Of a stretch of DNA of 64,000 nucleotides, positions 48,401 through 64,000 are shown piece by piece. Below the pieces are notes generated by a model. It ran no database searches and was not told where the DNA came from. It saw only the letters and a list, made by a program, of their open reading frames with translations. Made by a program: the position numbers and the translations under genes. Source of the DNA: Apostichopus japonicus (Eukaryota; Echinodermata; Holothuroidea; Aspidochirotida; Stichopodidae); NCBI RefSeq assembly GCF_037975245.1, contig NC_092564.1, positions 6,579,984 through 6,643,983 of the forward strand, given 5' to 3'. Numbering within the stretch: position 1 is the first letter of the stretch; each line of letters starts with the position of its first letter.

Positions 48401-50044
48401 ATCGAGAAATATTTAAAAAAAACCACTTGGAAAACTGCTTTAAAAGGTATATCGACTGTAAGGTAATAAACAAACCATTAGAAAGTCAATGTTGGCATTT
48501 CGACATATATAGTCGGGATTTGAAGAAGAAAAGTGAGTAATACAGAGGCGAAAGAAATATAAAGAGGAATGAATGGGGAGTGTTTTTTGAAGAAATATCT
48601 TCAGTATCAGAGGTATCAATTAATTTGTCTGTTGCCAATCAAGGACAACCGCACCACCACCCCACCACCACCAATTCACCCCTCCTTCAACGCGTAGTCG
48701 GGAGTGTGGTTGTCAACATATATTATTTCCTCTGGTGCTCTTTCAAATAAATTCGACATATGCTCACAATTTCAAAGAAATAAATTTACAAGATTCAAAA
48801 TAAAACAAACACACACAGACACACAAAACACCTCAAATTCATGCAAGTGGTGAATAGAAAGTTTATATTTTACGAATATTTTGTGGCGTAATTATTTATC
48901 AAGTTATTTTTCAAACCGAACAAATCTATTTGCTTTATTAAGTTGTGATTATTTGAAAGTATCATTTTTAACCGTATACCCTGATCTCTGTAGATACAAA
49001 ATATAGATACGAGTGTTTACTAAGGCTAACCAATAATGGGAACTAACAATATTCGGTAGGTATTACCAAAGTGAGATATGTTTTAAAAATCTACAAACGT
49101 TTATCATGTAACATTGTCTACCATGGAATAAAATATTTTCATTTGATTCAGATGCTTTTACTGTCTCTTCAAACCTTCTCCTAAATTTTCTCTCTAAAGA
49201 AGAACACATCGCAGTAAAGTCACGTATCAAACCTGGATTCATTTACCACAAAAATCTTTATAACGTTTTGTACAAGTTCAGGTTGGAAGAGCTTAATTTG
49301 AGCAAAAAACAATAAAGAAATAAAGATAGTGAAAAAATAGCCCGAAAGTAGCTGCAACTCCTACCCTAGTCATCAAAATGCCTACTGATGTTATATTTCT
49401 ATTTTATTTTACTCCTGCCGTAAAAAATGGAATAAAGCAGAATACCTATTCGTGAATCGTTGTTCACAAAGCTCTCGCGGTTATACGGTTATCGACGAAG
49501 CGATTGACCAAACAAGATACACAGAAAAAACATATCGAGTCAAGTTTGAAGCCGGAAACATTTTAGGCGTTTAAGAAAACACATTTCATGTATAACCGCA
49601 CATAGATAACCCGTTTACTCAAAAAGCCGGTGCAATACTTACAAATTCGTTTTAAGTCATCCAATTTTATGTCAAAATAGTATCATATCGAAAAAGCAAA
49701 GCATATGTATAAATCAACCCGAAAACAAGAATTCGGACACAACCTCCTCCCTCTTCCGCGTGTAATGCAGGCCAACAGAGTGTGTTACTGTAACTAACTT
49801 TGTTACATCTGCAGGGTATGCCCACAAGCAGACATGGACAAAATGACTCAAAGGCTTTGATTCGTTTATGCTTACAATAAATGCCGGGGCTCAACAACTG
49901 GAAGAAGAGGCCTAGGTTAGATGTTCTTAACCACTTGAAAAAGAATTTCATGTACACTTTTACGTCTATTAGTACTTTGGAAGTAATACTGTAGTTGTAC
50001 ACAACGATACATATTAGTACATTAACATCAGTGTACGTACATTA
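42411..50044. other. Non-coding intergenic
   Basis: No gene supported. A G-run lies at about 42676-42686. A GC-rich patch with GGGGGCCGTGCCCCC lies at about 43006-43022, beside C12-13. Fragments at about 45730-45790 and 45975-46020 with GAACCCCCT and AGGGAACCCCTGC resemble transposon ends but lack borders. (ACC)n lies at about 48650-48675. Confidence 0.45.
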
Positions 50045-53730
<3,686 letters not shown>

Positions 53731-53778
53731 AATCAGGGTGCCGGCATTTCCGCTAGTCTCAAATGGTGCACCCTGATT
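53731..53778. repeat. 11-bp perfect inverted repeat, 26-base loop
   Basis: AATCAGGGTGC (53731-53741) pairs with GCACCCTGATT (53768-53778). Outside it, TTAATTATT on the left and TTAATATTT on the right extend partial symmetry. Confidence 0.8.
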
Positions 53779-56700
53779 AATATTTATATCTTACTGAGTT
53801 GTGACATCGTCCACTCCAGATCCGACACTTATCGTACATATGCGACAACTCACACATTATTCTACAAAAGTAAAAAAAGTTTCAGGCTTCGGCTTATAGA
53901 TATATATTTTTGTTTATATATATTTTATTTGGGGAAGATCCCTTACTTTCCACCATAGTATGATATATTGTTTCTCAGCTTCAATTTGTTTTTCCAAGCT
54001 GTGGGAATGCTTCCCTTATTAATCTCATTTTTCTTGCTAATCTCGTTACTTTATATACAACATAAGATAATATTAGCGTAGGAGTACCGCTGTATGTATC
54101 CTATGACAGCTATACTCAAAACCGGAAGCTGGACACCCATCCCGGATATGGGGGCCTACGTAGGGTTAACAACACCTTGCAATGCTAAATAGAAATGAAT
54201 AAACACTTTCTTTTTCAACAGTAGTTGGGTCTCACGTTGCAAGCACCTACCCCTCCCCCTCCCCACACACCCCTTGCCTTGCCCCTTCCCAATACAAGAT
54301 GTAAACAAGATGACCTTTAAAATCTGAGCCCCCTCGTGAGTAAAAGGAGACCGTCCCATTTGATGTCTGTCATAACAGGTATATATTGCATGTAACGGCC
54401 TATCTATCTATCTATATATATACGGTAGCATATACACACAATACTGTATACGGAAGATAGTATATACATTTGAATATATACAACGTGGTCAAGGGGAGCC
54501 GATGGTCCTGTTTTTCTGGCATGCCGCTCAATGCTTGCGACAATAGACATACGGAATGATTTAATGGAGTACTGATGTGGTTCAAAAGACATCACAGGCA
54601 CCGACATCTGAAATATGTTTACTTTTTGTAAAATTATGGTACAAGTAACACGTTGAAAGTAAACAATACACGGCCACACGATAAGCCGCTGAAGGTATAA
54701 CGAAATGGAGGGTCTTAATTGTTTACTAGCGTCCACAACACTCCTTAGGGACTATATAGGTTGTTATTATTATTTTGTGTGATTGAAAGACTCGCTCCCT
54801 CTGAAGAAACAAAAAGCATCAGGATAATGGTGGCGATGAGCCTCTTTCACGGTTATAAAACATTTGCAAGAAAAATACGAAAATGCGTCGTCGGGCAGTA
54901 AAACAATTAACCAACAACCAAGAATATTATTCTGGGAGTGGTTGAATCATCGAGAACGCTGGCACGGTGTTTTGACCAAAAATGACAAGTGACTTCTTGG
55001 CCTTCTCTAAAATATTACTGATGGAGATGAAATACTTAGAAATATGAAAAGAAAAAATGAAAACAAATTTCGTCCTGGTGATAAACTATCTATGATTGAA
55101 AATATGAATATTATGTTACATACTAACTTTTGCGTCCCAAAAGGGTGTAATGCTTCAAAATGCAGAATCAAATTAATATAACTGTTTCCCATCGTTTAAG
55201 ACAGTGAACAGGTTTTTTTTTTTAAGGCCGATAAAGAAAACTTTGAAAACTTGGAGAACATCAAAATAAATATTATAAATAAAATGGCTTATTGAGTTCA
55301 AGCTGATAAATGCTTAGATAGGCCTTCCATTCGATAAATTTCAAAATCCACATTATAGATCATTAGTTGCAATATTCTAGTTTCATTCAAAGAAATTAAG
55401 TCGATTTTGGTCGATTTTGTTTTGTTTTCAATTTTGTTAATGGCATAGAATAAATATTAAAGGGACCACCATCTGAAGGCTAGAGTTGTTGTAAATTTCT
55501 GCAACCTTAGGCGAAAACCACATCCTCATTATTTTGTAATATTATTGAGAATGCATCTGGCAACAGCAGAATGGATGATGTCATCGGGGTACTTCAACTG
55601 AAAATATTTTTTGTTTTTCATTATAATATTTCAGTCATTTATCCACAGAGGAAAATAATATTTCTACAAAGGTGCTCTTTGGTGAAATTGTTAATACACA
55701 GAACATTGTCAGCTAAGCAAAACATTCCACATGGTTCGAACTTCGAAGGATAAATGACCAATGATATTATAATTAAGAGCATTTGCCCAGATAACATCCC
55801 AGACCTCCCACTGTGATCCACCTTACTGGAGTATTTGAAGGTTATGGCAGTCAAAATAGGTTACATTCAATACAATACATAACAACATGTTAGGGTCGTG
55901 ATATTGAGATGGGGCTTCCAAATAGCAGTGTAGAATGCTGTTCTCCTCAATATGAGTTGTTCATTGCTTGCCATTAGAAGATCCCTTCTGGGCGGCAAAT
56001 TGTTGATAATCGATTCAAATTAATTAATTACTCACTCATTAGCCTTCAAATAATTAGTTTAAAGAGTCCACAGTATTGTCCCAATAATATACCAGGAAGA
56101 TTAGTACTGCTAACTTCGGCCTTAGCTTTTATTTACGAGTACAAATGACACAGCCGTTTTACACGAAGAGAGCATGCGCAGTAGGAATTCATGACTGATA
56201 TTAACCATGTAGGTCTTATGTGTTACGACGTTATTTACATTTCTGATAACCCACGAAATAAGAGTGTAATCAATTAACTAATTAGTAATTAAGAAATAAA
56301 ATCATTCACGAAGAAAAGAACGGAAGAAGTCATATATAGAGGAACACCTCCCTCCCCTCATCTCCCCCCCCCCTCCCCTATAAAAAGAACGAAAATGATA
56401 AACTACACGAGTTAATCTTGTCTTTAATTGGTCTATACCCTACTGTAGCCGGAACGTAGTGGTAAACAATGTACTATAATGTATCGCGTTTGTGTTTGTG
56501 GTTGTTTGTTTTTTCCGTCACAATTGACCTGACCCGGAAGTGTGTATATGATGGATACTTAATATTATAAAATTGTATTTATTATATTTATGTATTTGTG
56601 TATTGTGAGAATTAGGACCTGTAGTAAGGAACATTCAGAGAGTCGATGGTTTAGGCTCTCAAGACTGATGATGAAAGAGATTTAACGTTTGGGTTTCGTT

Positions 56701-58391
56701 TGCTAATTGAATCTTGAGGCCTTTTTTCGTGTTTCAATCTTCAATAAGGAAACACGTGATTTGTCTAGACACACTTTGTATTATTAGTTAAGCACAGCAC
56801 AGATGGATGAAGAGCTAGAATAAATGAATATAACAAAGTATCAGTTTCTTCTTTCTTGTTTGCTTTGCTTTGCTTGACCATAAATATCTTGATGTGGAGC
56901 GGAAACAGATATTTAACTTCAATACAGAGCGCCACCTTCTTTTCGGGTATTTTTTGTTGTTGTCTTTTTTCATGTATTGGCCTACTTGCCCCATTACATT
57001 CTGAAATTACTCAAAATAATCCGCTCAAATTACACCAGACCCAAATGAAGAATTCAAGGATTTCTTGTTCGTTGTAAATAGTTACTAAATTTATACAATA
57101 ATATTTCATTTTTCGTTCGGGGTTCAGCCAGGTAACTAACTATGGCAACTTTTCTGCTTTTAAACTCTATAAAGAATTTGTTTTTACCCAAAAGGTACGA
57201 TTAGCTGGTACATTACGTTTACCAAATTTACAATTTTATAGCGTGAGTACAACAACATTGGTTCGAGTAATCATGTACAATGGTATAATCACGAATATCG
57301 AGTACAAGCTTTAAAGATACCTGGAGTATGATTATCGAGTACACATTTATGAGGGCGCAATGATTACAAGTACACTTCATTAAAGTACAATACGAGATCA
57401 CGAGTACCAACAGGAACTCACTAAAAAGTTTCCAACATGCTTCTGGCCCAAATGTAATATGCAAATTACATACATGCGATGAAAGTGTAATGGTCAAAGG
57501 TTGCAATTATCTTCACGCTATATAACTTTGCAAAGTATATTCACTAATGCAAAATTATACTGGTACAGACTAACAGAATACTTTGTGTGTGCTGAAGTAT
57601 ATATTAACAACACGGGAGACTGAATGTGGCGCACGTAACCAGCTGCTAAATCTGTCAACTCCATATAAAAAGAACTCTTTTAATCTGAACGTGTTAGTGA
57701 ACGTGGTATGAACTTTCTACTATTTAAGAGATACTTTTAGAATGTGAGTATAAGGCTATATTACATTTATTAATGTTTACGTGCTTACAAGTGAAACGTA
57801 CCAGACATTGAGAACTAAAAATAATGTTTTGGTGCAGGTCAATGTTCAAGTAACATTGGGGTCAAAACTTAATAATAAAAATACACATTAAATTTCACTT
57901 CAATGGATGAAGAAAAGCTACCAATTCAGGTAGATAAAATAAATATACATATATATATATATACTTCGAAAGGAATTTAAAAATTAACATGAATATTTGA
58001 ATGAATGCTAATGAAGCAAACACACGATCCAAAACGGAGTGCATGAGGTGGTCCTCAATTTTAAAAATTGATATTGTTTTAATGGAATAATGCGATTTGT
58101 CTACTATCGTTTTATAGCTTTTAGCTTACGTGATCATTATAAATTTGAAGATGTGTGAGTACAGTACTAGTAAACACACTGTCAGCATGTCTTAACAATT
58201 CACAGCCTCCTGCGTGTTTATAGATATGTTTTAACACTCCCTCAATAACAGTTTTAACAACTTGCATTTAATTGTCATATGAATTTATCAAGTGTAATTA
58301 TAAATCGTTTCCTTTTTGTTGCTTAATTTATTATCCCAAGATAAAAATTGTGCGTTGTAAAAAATTTGTGTTGAATATTTTAACTGTTGGA
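53779..58391. other. Non-coding intergenic
   Basis: A (CTAT)n/(AT)n run lies at about 54402-54423 and a C-run at about 56361-56377. A patch at 56520-56550 holds CAATTGACCTGACCCGGAAG, combining a nuclear-receptor-like TGACCTGACC with an ETS-like CCGGAAG. No gene supported. Confidence 0.45.
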
Positions 58392-58538
58392 ATGGAAGCT
58401 ATCAAATGTAATATTGCAAGTCGCGCCAAGAGGAGGTTTGATGATGATGATAAATATACTGTGGAGAGTGTAGAAGACGCGACGAATGAAATATTTAACA
58501 ATAAATGTGACGTCACTTTTACATCATTAGATTGTTAG
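58392..58538 (+). CDS. Candidate 48-residue ORF
   Basis: ATG at 58392 and TAG at 58536-58538. The peptide has a basic stretch S-R-A-K-R-R-F directly followed by D-D-D-D-K and an acidic helix-like segment V-E-S-V-E-D-A-T-N-E. The composition is more protein-like than neighbouring frames. No family recognised. A longer frame continues 5' but does not look coding. Confidence 0.15.
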   Translation: MEAIKCNIASRAKRRFDDDDKYTVESVEDATNEIFNNKCDVTFTSLDC

Positions 58539-58622
58539 TGATAGGATGTCGAAAATGTACGTATTGTACATGAAGTCTATTATGTGTGTGTGTGCGTTCG
58601 TGTGCGTTTGTTTTTCTATCTG

Positions 58623-58768
58623 ACCGAGGACTTGAACAAAAGAATTCCAGGTCCTCGGTTGTGATTTCTAAAGAATCACCATGTCCTCGGAAGAATTCTA
58701 TTGTATCGGGTATTGTTAAGGTTAGGGTACGTGGATTTGAACAATGGAAAATACAATGGGGTCCTCGG
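58623..58768. repeat. Repeated GTCCTCGG motif with a 9-bp hairpin
   Basis: ACCGAGGAC (58623-58631) pairs perfectly with GTCCTCGGT (58651-58659). Further copies of GTCCTCGG occur at 58683 and 58761. The two overlapping opposite-strand frames here (58519-58824 and 58586-58933) have no recognised domain. Confidence 0.7.
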
Positions 58769-59904
58769 TTGGAATGTAATACAACATGTGTGTGTATGCG
58801 TTTGTGCTTTGCCCCAAACGCCACATTTCGCCAAGATTCGATGTTAAACTTTCATAATATACAGCTCGCATTCGTCATCATTAGTCAACTACTCATTTCA
58901 AAAATGAAGAAAAGATACTTTCTTTTATTGTAAACCGCCCGATTTCCTCATGCATTTTGTTTTAATTAACATTCTATCGATGAAAAAGTGTCTGGGCGAC
59001 GGAAATTGTAGAAAAAACGGAAAGTATTCGGTATAAGATCTCCCAAAATAGCGAGGTGTCTTTTGATTGGACAAATTTCTTAGGAATAAATAATGAGCTG
59101 TGTATTTGGCAAAATTGTTGGATATTGAAATGGCCAACAAACTCAGGAAGCTGGTCCAAACCGATATTGATGCAGTGAGACATTGCAATACCACAATTGA
59201 TGTCAAAGTTATGAGGGGGACGTGGGGGGGGGGGGGAGGGGATCGTGGTTGGAATAAATGTTTCCACTATTATCAATGACGTATTATATTGTGTGTGTGT
59301 GTGTGTGTGTACATTTGTGCGTCTCTGTGTAGTCAGCTGCTTTAATTATCGTTGAAAAAACAAAATGTTAAATGTTCAAAATAATTACAAGAGTTCATTC
59401 ATAACTTGACACATAACTTACAACATACATTCATTATAAATCAATCTTATTCCTGTGTGTGATCATTAGTAATATTTCATTCGTGGCGACATCGCGCAAA
59501 TAATTATTTCGCATTATTATGTGAGTCTGAAGAGGAACATAACTCTTATAAATTCCCTTTTCACGTTTCCCTGTCGGATTCCAAACCGGGACTTGCCACC
59601 CTGTTCCAAACTAAGTAGCCTTTTTTCTTTCTTTCTCTTTCTTTTACATTCTTCATTTTAGGTGGAGGGGGAGGGCGGGGGGGGGGGGTGACTACCTCAA
59701 AGTTAAGATGCCTGAAAACGCACTTTGTTTTATTGCTATAACTCCAATCAAGAAACTTGTTGTGCTTATGTCAAAATTATTCCAGAATAGGACTGCTATA
59801 CGGTACTTTAATTTAAACCGCTCCAACAAACCTAACCAACAGGGATTTCAACTTCTGACTTAGGCAAGCCACGCCCTTCATAGGTAAACAGTTATCTATC
59901 GGTG
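58769..59904. other. Non-coding intergenic
   Basis: G-runs lie at about 59221-59240 and 59661-59690; (TG)n lies at about 59291-59311. No gene supported. Confidence 0.5.
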
Positions 59905-60170
59905 CAACCGGTTGACGTCATTATCTTCGCACCATGCAGATCTATGCGTACATCTATACAGTCTCCGCGTAAACAACGCGATTTATACACTATCTGTCTA
60001 TGTTCTGGATACGGACTATTAGTGACGTCACGCAACATTCGACAATTTTACTCATGGTGAGGACGTATCTCCATTGGTCATGCTTTAGTAGTCATTGTTC
60101 AAAGTAGCAGCTGCTTGCGCGTTGCCGCCATTTTTGTTTTTCGAACAATGAGAGGTTTAATGGCGGCTGA
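59905..60170 (+). promoter_or_regulatory. Promoter-like cluster (CRE, CCAAT, YY1-like sites)
   Basis: Two perfect TGACGTCA palindromes lie at 59913-59920 and 60023-60030. An inverted CCAAT box (CATTGGTCA) lies near 60072-60080. GCCGCCATTTTTG at 60124-60136 is the inverse of the AAnATGGCGGC motif bound by YY1 at many housekeeping promoters, and AATGGCGGC occurs at 60159-60167 in opposite orientation. CpG is more frequent than in flanking DNA. No TATA box. Together this looks like a TATA-less promoter; strand is uncertain and no coding exon follows on either side. Confidence 0.4.
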
Positions 60171-60935
60171 GGTTTCGTAGTAAACGGTACAACAAAAGCC
60201 AGTAGATATATAGAAACACTGATTCAATTCATGATTTCATAGCTTGTTTCTTTGCTGCGGGAGATATTTATATAGTTTTCAAATTGATTGACTTTATTTC
60301 GGGAAGTACATTGTGGAGTATGTCAGGTTCAAGGATGGCGTAAATTGTCTAGGTTTGTGTTTGTTATTTAGACTGGGTTAAACCGTACGTTTTCATCCAA
60401 TGGCTCCGAATGCTATGACATATCTTTGACTGAATCCTATTGCCTACCGTAGTTTATGATATGCTTCCTTTCCTTTGTTTTGTCTAGTTCAGATGGTGAG
60501 AGGCAGACAATTTACTGCTTTAATACATTCTTTGTTTCTACGGAAACAGGATGTTCTCTTTAAACCCTTTTGAGAGTTTAGGAAACATTTAATTTCAGGT
60601 CAAGTGCTCTTTTTCGTTGTAAATTTACCCAATTCTTACTTTGGATTTGAACCTCGTTGAGTTTTAACCTAAAGACAAAAAAAAAAAAAAAAAAAAAAAT
60701 AGAAAACAAGAGCAGGCATCTCGATTTTTGATAACCTTCAAACTTTCCCATAATTAATATAAACAGTAAATATGTCATTCTTTCCATTATATTGCAAAAA
60801 AATTGTTTGAGATTACATTGATATAAAGATGGGTTGTATCGCCCAATAAGAAAAAAGAGGGCGTAAAAGTTATTTGGTCGCGTTAAAACTTGTATACAAT
60901 GTAAATAGTTCGATGTGAAGTAGATTGTTTGTTTT

Positions 60936-60962
60936 AATATATATATATTTAATATATATATA

Positions 60963-61032
<70 letters not shown>
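60936..61032. repeat. (AT)n microsatellite
   Basis: Nearly pure TA/AT dinucleotides with two short TTTAATA or TTTATA breaks. Confidence 0.97.
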
Positions 61033-61036
<4 letters not shown>

Positions 61037-62332
61037 TCCAATTAGTAGAACTGAGACATTTTCATAGATATTCATGCATTATGGATTGCATTGTTCAAGT
61101 AATTCCAATCTTCGCATATTTTGTACAAACGCAGCCTATACTATACTGACTTGTGCATTGCCGGTATACATATGAGCCAAAAAAAAGATTAAAACAACGA
61201 GTTTCTTGATTGGTAGACGTGATGTTTTGATAATCCAACTAATAAGCTGCAATACTTGTTACCGGACTAAAAACAGGACTCAAGTCACTCAACCGACGCA
61301 ACCTCGAAATGTCGCTTTCTTCCATCTGGAAATTAATTTTGACTCAATTGTCCGTTATCGAATGATGTGTTGTAGACAGATGTCAATATTTTACAATGCT
61401 CTCATATCTATATATATTTCATGTAACCAATTATCATATGATATATGTTTATATATAAGTTTAGTCAGTCAAAATGTTATACGTATTATTTGAATATTTT
61501 CTCTTATTTTGTGCTCTTGTTTTGCATGTTAGTAATTCATCATGTAAGTAATGATCCGTAGCACTATGGGGTTTGAGCAGGGAGAACTCCCTTGTTTGAG
61601 ATGGTAACTATGGGCCCCCTCGGTATAGGTCTGCCAACTATACACATAGGTGGCTCATAATATTTTGTACATTAACAGCTATTATTTGATCAGTATAATA
61701 TATAGATGTTTTAAGTGCGTAATATTTACATAGGACTCCACCTGTTAGCATATCATTTATTACTCTCCCTTACACAATTATTTCAGGCGGTTTGGAGCTG
61801 TTACTTTATTATTGATTCGGTGTTAAAACCATAGTATATCTAACTCAACTGATTACAATTCCCTTGGTCATTGTGAGGTCAGTAAAAAGACGATCAAATT
61901 TTCCCATTACAAGTACCAGTTTCGCGAAATTATCAAATGAGACTTTAGCATGAATTAGTACTAAACATTCCGTCAGAGATACACGAGTTGTGTTTCGTTC
62001 CCAGCATCTCCTCCCCTTTCCACTCCTCTCCACACCTCCCCCAACATCCCTTCCCAGCTCTCCACACGCTCACAGTCCTGCTAATGATAATAGCGTATAT
62101 GATTGATGTTTTTAGTGTTGACACTTTCTTAAATTTTCTTACAGGTATAATACATCTTAATGCACTGTAAATATCTCAGTAGACTATTTATGAATTAAAA
62201 CATTCTTTCTTTTGAATTGGATCTAACTAAAGGTGAATTTCTCATTTGAAATGTCGCAGTACTCGTTTCATGTAATTGGTCTTATATAGATGGATGTATA
62301 CCCTCATCCCTTAGTGTACGCGGATATCTATA

Positions 62333-62375
62333 CCCCCACCCCCCCCCCCCACCCCCCCCCCCCCACACACACCCA
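62333..62375. repeat. C-rich homopolymer tract
   Basis: Runs of C interrupted by single A, ending in CACACACACC. Confidence 0.9.
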
Positions 62376-62930
62376 CTGTCACTAATTAGTCCTCATATCC
62401 GCATAAAAAGAAGCCTTCAACAGGAGCTTATCCTACATAGCCCCCAAATAATCTTCGGAAGAAAATATATCAACATGAATATAAAACTTCTTACGGAATC
62501 ATGGTAATATTCTGTGGAATTAGTATGGATATTTATAAATATGTCGAATTTCCTTTCTCCAATACGTTAAAGCCTATCCAATCGCATAATATATGGCGTG
62601 TGCTGATAACCGGAAAAAAAAGTTCTGAAATTTAAAACTATATTCGAGAAGTTGTCGCCAATCCCGCACTCCCCCACCCACCAAACGAAACCTACTTGCA
62701 TTTTTTTTGTTAGGGTTACCCTTACCCCTGTCTCCCCACCCCGCACAAATATGACGTCGAAATATAACGTTCACGATACTACAATTCTTAAATTGAGCTA
62801 TCAGCTATTATTTTCTTTATTTGAATGAATTATTTTTAGGACAATGGGGAAATTTCAGATGCACTTTATCAATAACCAAATTTTAAGATCTCTCATAAGT
62901 TTGCTACAATTTTGTTTTTGAGAAGTAGAT

Positions 62931-63271
62931 GATGACAAATAATAACATAACCCTAAAAATCGGGATGGTTCTTCATACCAAATCCTTTTGTATAATAGCA
63001 TATGGATTCTATCCCTGTATTTTCGTTATTCTTTCCGATAATTGGATCGATTCGTCCTTTGAGGTTTACATTGAGATGTTGAAGTTTATCAATGCTTGGT
63101 CAATGATGACACATAATAACATAACCCTAACAATCGGGCAGGTTCCATCATACTAATCCTTTTGTATATTATTAACATATATATTCTATCCTGTATTTTC
63201 GTTACTCTTTTCGATAATTAGATAGATTCGTCCTTTGAGGTTTCCATAGAGATGTTGAAGTTCATCAATGT
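62931..63271. repeat. Two-copy ~173-bp tandem duplication
   Basis: Copies begin at 62931 and 63104 with GATGACA-ATAATAACATAACC. Each continues CCTA-CAATCGG (or AAATCGG), AATCCTTTTGTATA, CCTGTATTTTCGTTA, TTCGTCCTTTGAGGTTT and ends GAGATGTTGAAGTT-ATCAATG. They differ by scattered substitutions and short indels. No stable ORF spans them. Confidence 0.92.
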
Positions 63272-64000
63272 TTTTTAATTGTTCTATATAGTTTCATACA
63301 AATATGTAAACAGCTTTCCTTTTCCCAATACCAATGTTCATAAACATAATAACCTGAAATGGGTGGGGAAAATTCAACAAAATACGCCTTCCTTTTCGCT
63401 TTCCAAAAGAAACCAAGAACTCTCAGACTATTGATATTTGACAGGGAATTGTTTCTTACTGCATATAGACGGTATACGTTTCCAATTGTATAAACAGCAC
63501 AATATAATTTTAATAAAATGAAAAGTACCGGTATATGCAATACAGTGAGTTAAACGCAGAGAAAGAAAAAAATCTTGCCGTGTGGGATCATAATTGTTTC
63601 CATTCCTATGATGGCGCGTAACAGCTCTATGGTTGCTATGGACTGAACTATGCAGAAGTTCTGTCCTATCAGAGTTGATCCCATAACTAGGGAAATGCAT
63701 AATAATTCCCTTCCGATCGAGTTGGAACTTGAATATGCAAAAATTCACACAGAGCTAAAACAAGAAACAGATAAAAGGTGTTGATCTTTCTCGATTAAAA
63801 TTATTGTTTTTTTCTTTCGGTTTTAGGCTTTCATCAACAAAACATGATGTCAAAATTGTATATAACCAAAATGCCGAAAATGTTGCGAACAATTACAGTG
63901 GTACACAGTTTTATTTTAGAACAACGTATATACCTTGAAATAATAATAAATAATAATAATAAATGATAATAATAATTTATATATATATTATTAAATAATC
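63272..64000. other. Non-coding right edge
   Basis: No gene supported. An (AAT)n/(AT)n microsatellite occupies about 63940-63990 and reaches the end of the window. Confidence 0.5.

Larger units (their letters stand above)
60171..62930. other. Non-coding; possible transcribed region after the promoter-like cluster
   Basis: No coding exon seen. A run of about 24 A lies at 60678-60701, an (AT)n at 60936-61032, a GAGCAGGGAGAACTCCCTTG hairpin at about 61577-61596 and a C-rich tract at about 62333-62375. Confidence 0.45.

Noticed and set aside
60678-60701. A24 run as a poly(A) tail of a processed gene or retroelement
   Set aside because: No coding or element-like sequence precedes it and no target-site duplication is apparent.

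Overview
This is an AT-rich, gene-poor eukaryotic window. It has no operons, no bacterial-style gene packing and no rRNA, and most of it is non-coding DNA with microsatellites, minisatellites and decayed transposable elements. The one convincing coding exon (36982-37738, minus strand) reads like exon 1 of a posterior-type Hox gene. It has an early F-x-V-N-S-L-I motif, a Tyr/Pro/Gly-rich middle, an acidic/Ser/Thr-rich linker and a Lys-rich end that runs directly into a consensus 5' splice site. The repeat families (CR1/L2-type retrotransposon, Penelope-like fragment with a hammerhead-like motif, tRNA-derived SINE, foldback element made of short tandem repeats) together with this exon suggest a marine invertebrate deuterostome. 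An echinoderm is my best guess; this is inference, not proof.

Layout. 1-36981 would be intron of the Hox-like gene, which is transcribed right to left. I found no homeobox exon there by eye, so the intron must be at least about 37 kb or the second exon is off the window. This intron holds an (AT)n-flanked 5'-truncated CR1/L2 copy (5001-5796), a 91-bp A/B satellite (10983-12392), a Penelope-like fragment (about 14200-14262), a SINE-like block (about 14690-14870), a foldback element built from 21-bp GATATC repeats (17763-18725), a GCATT/ACATT pentamer tract (21345-21550), a triplicated ~145-bp unit (28131-28550) and a near-perfect 43-bp palindrome (31831-31873). Two short GC-rich coding-like islands (20159-20249 and 26684-26803) also lie here.

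37739-37905 is the probable 5'UTR and promoter of the Hox-like gene. 37906-64000 is upstream intergenic DNA with a 54-codon GC-rich ORF (39216-39380), two minisatellites (30 bp at 39515 and 52/37 bp at 40897), a tRNA-derived SINE head (about 42318-42410), a long (TA)n tract (50045-50278) and a promoter-like cluster at about 59905-60170 (two TGACGTCA sites, an inverted CCAAT box, an inverted pair of GCCGCCATT motifs). The last may start a gene or non-coding transcript that I cannot otherwise see.

Only one protein-coding gene is supported, so no functional interplay between genes can be described. Long reading frames elsewhere are products of repeats or start at non-ATG codons. All identifications come from reading the sequence and recalled family knowledge; no database search or alignment was run.
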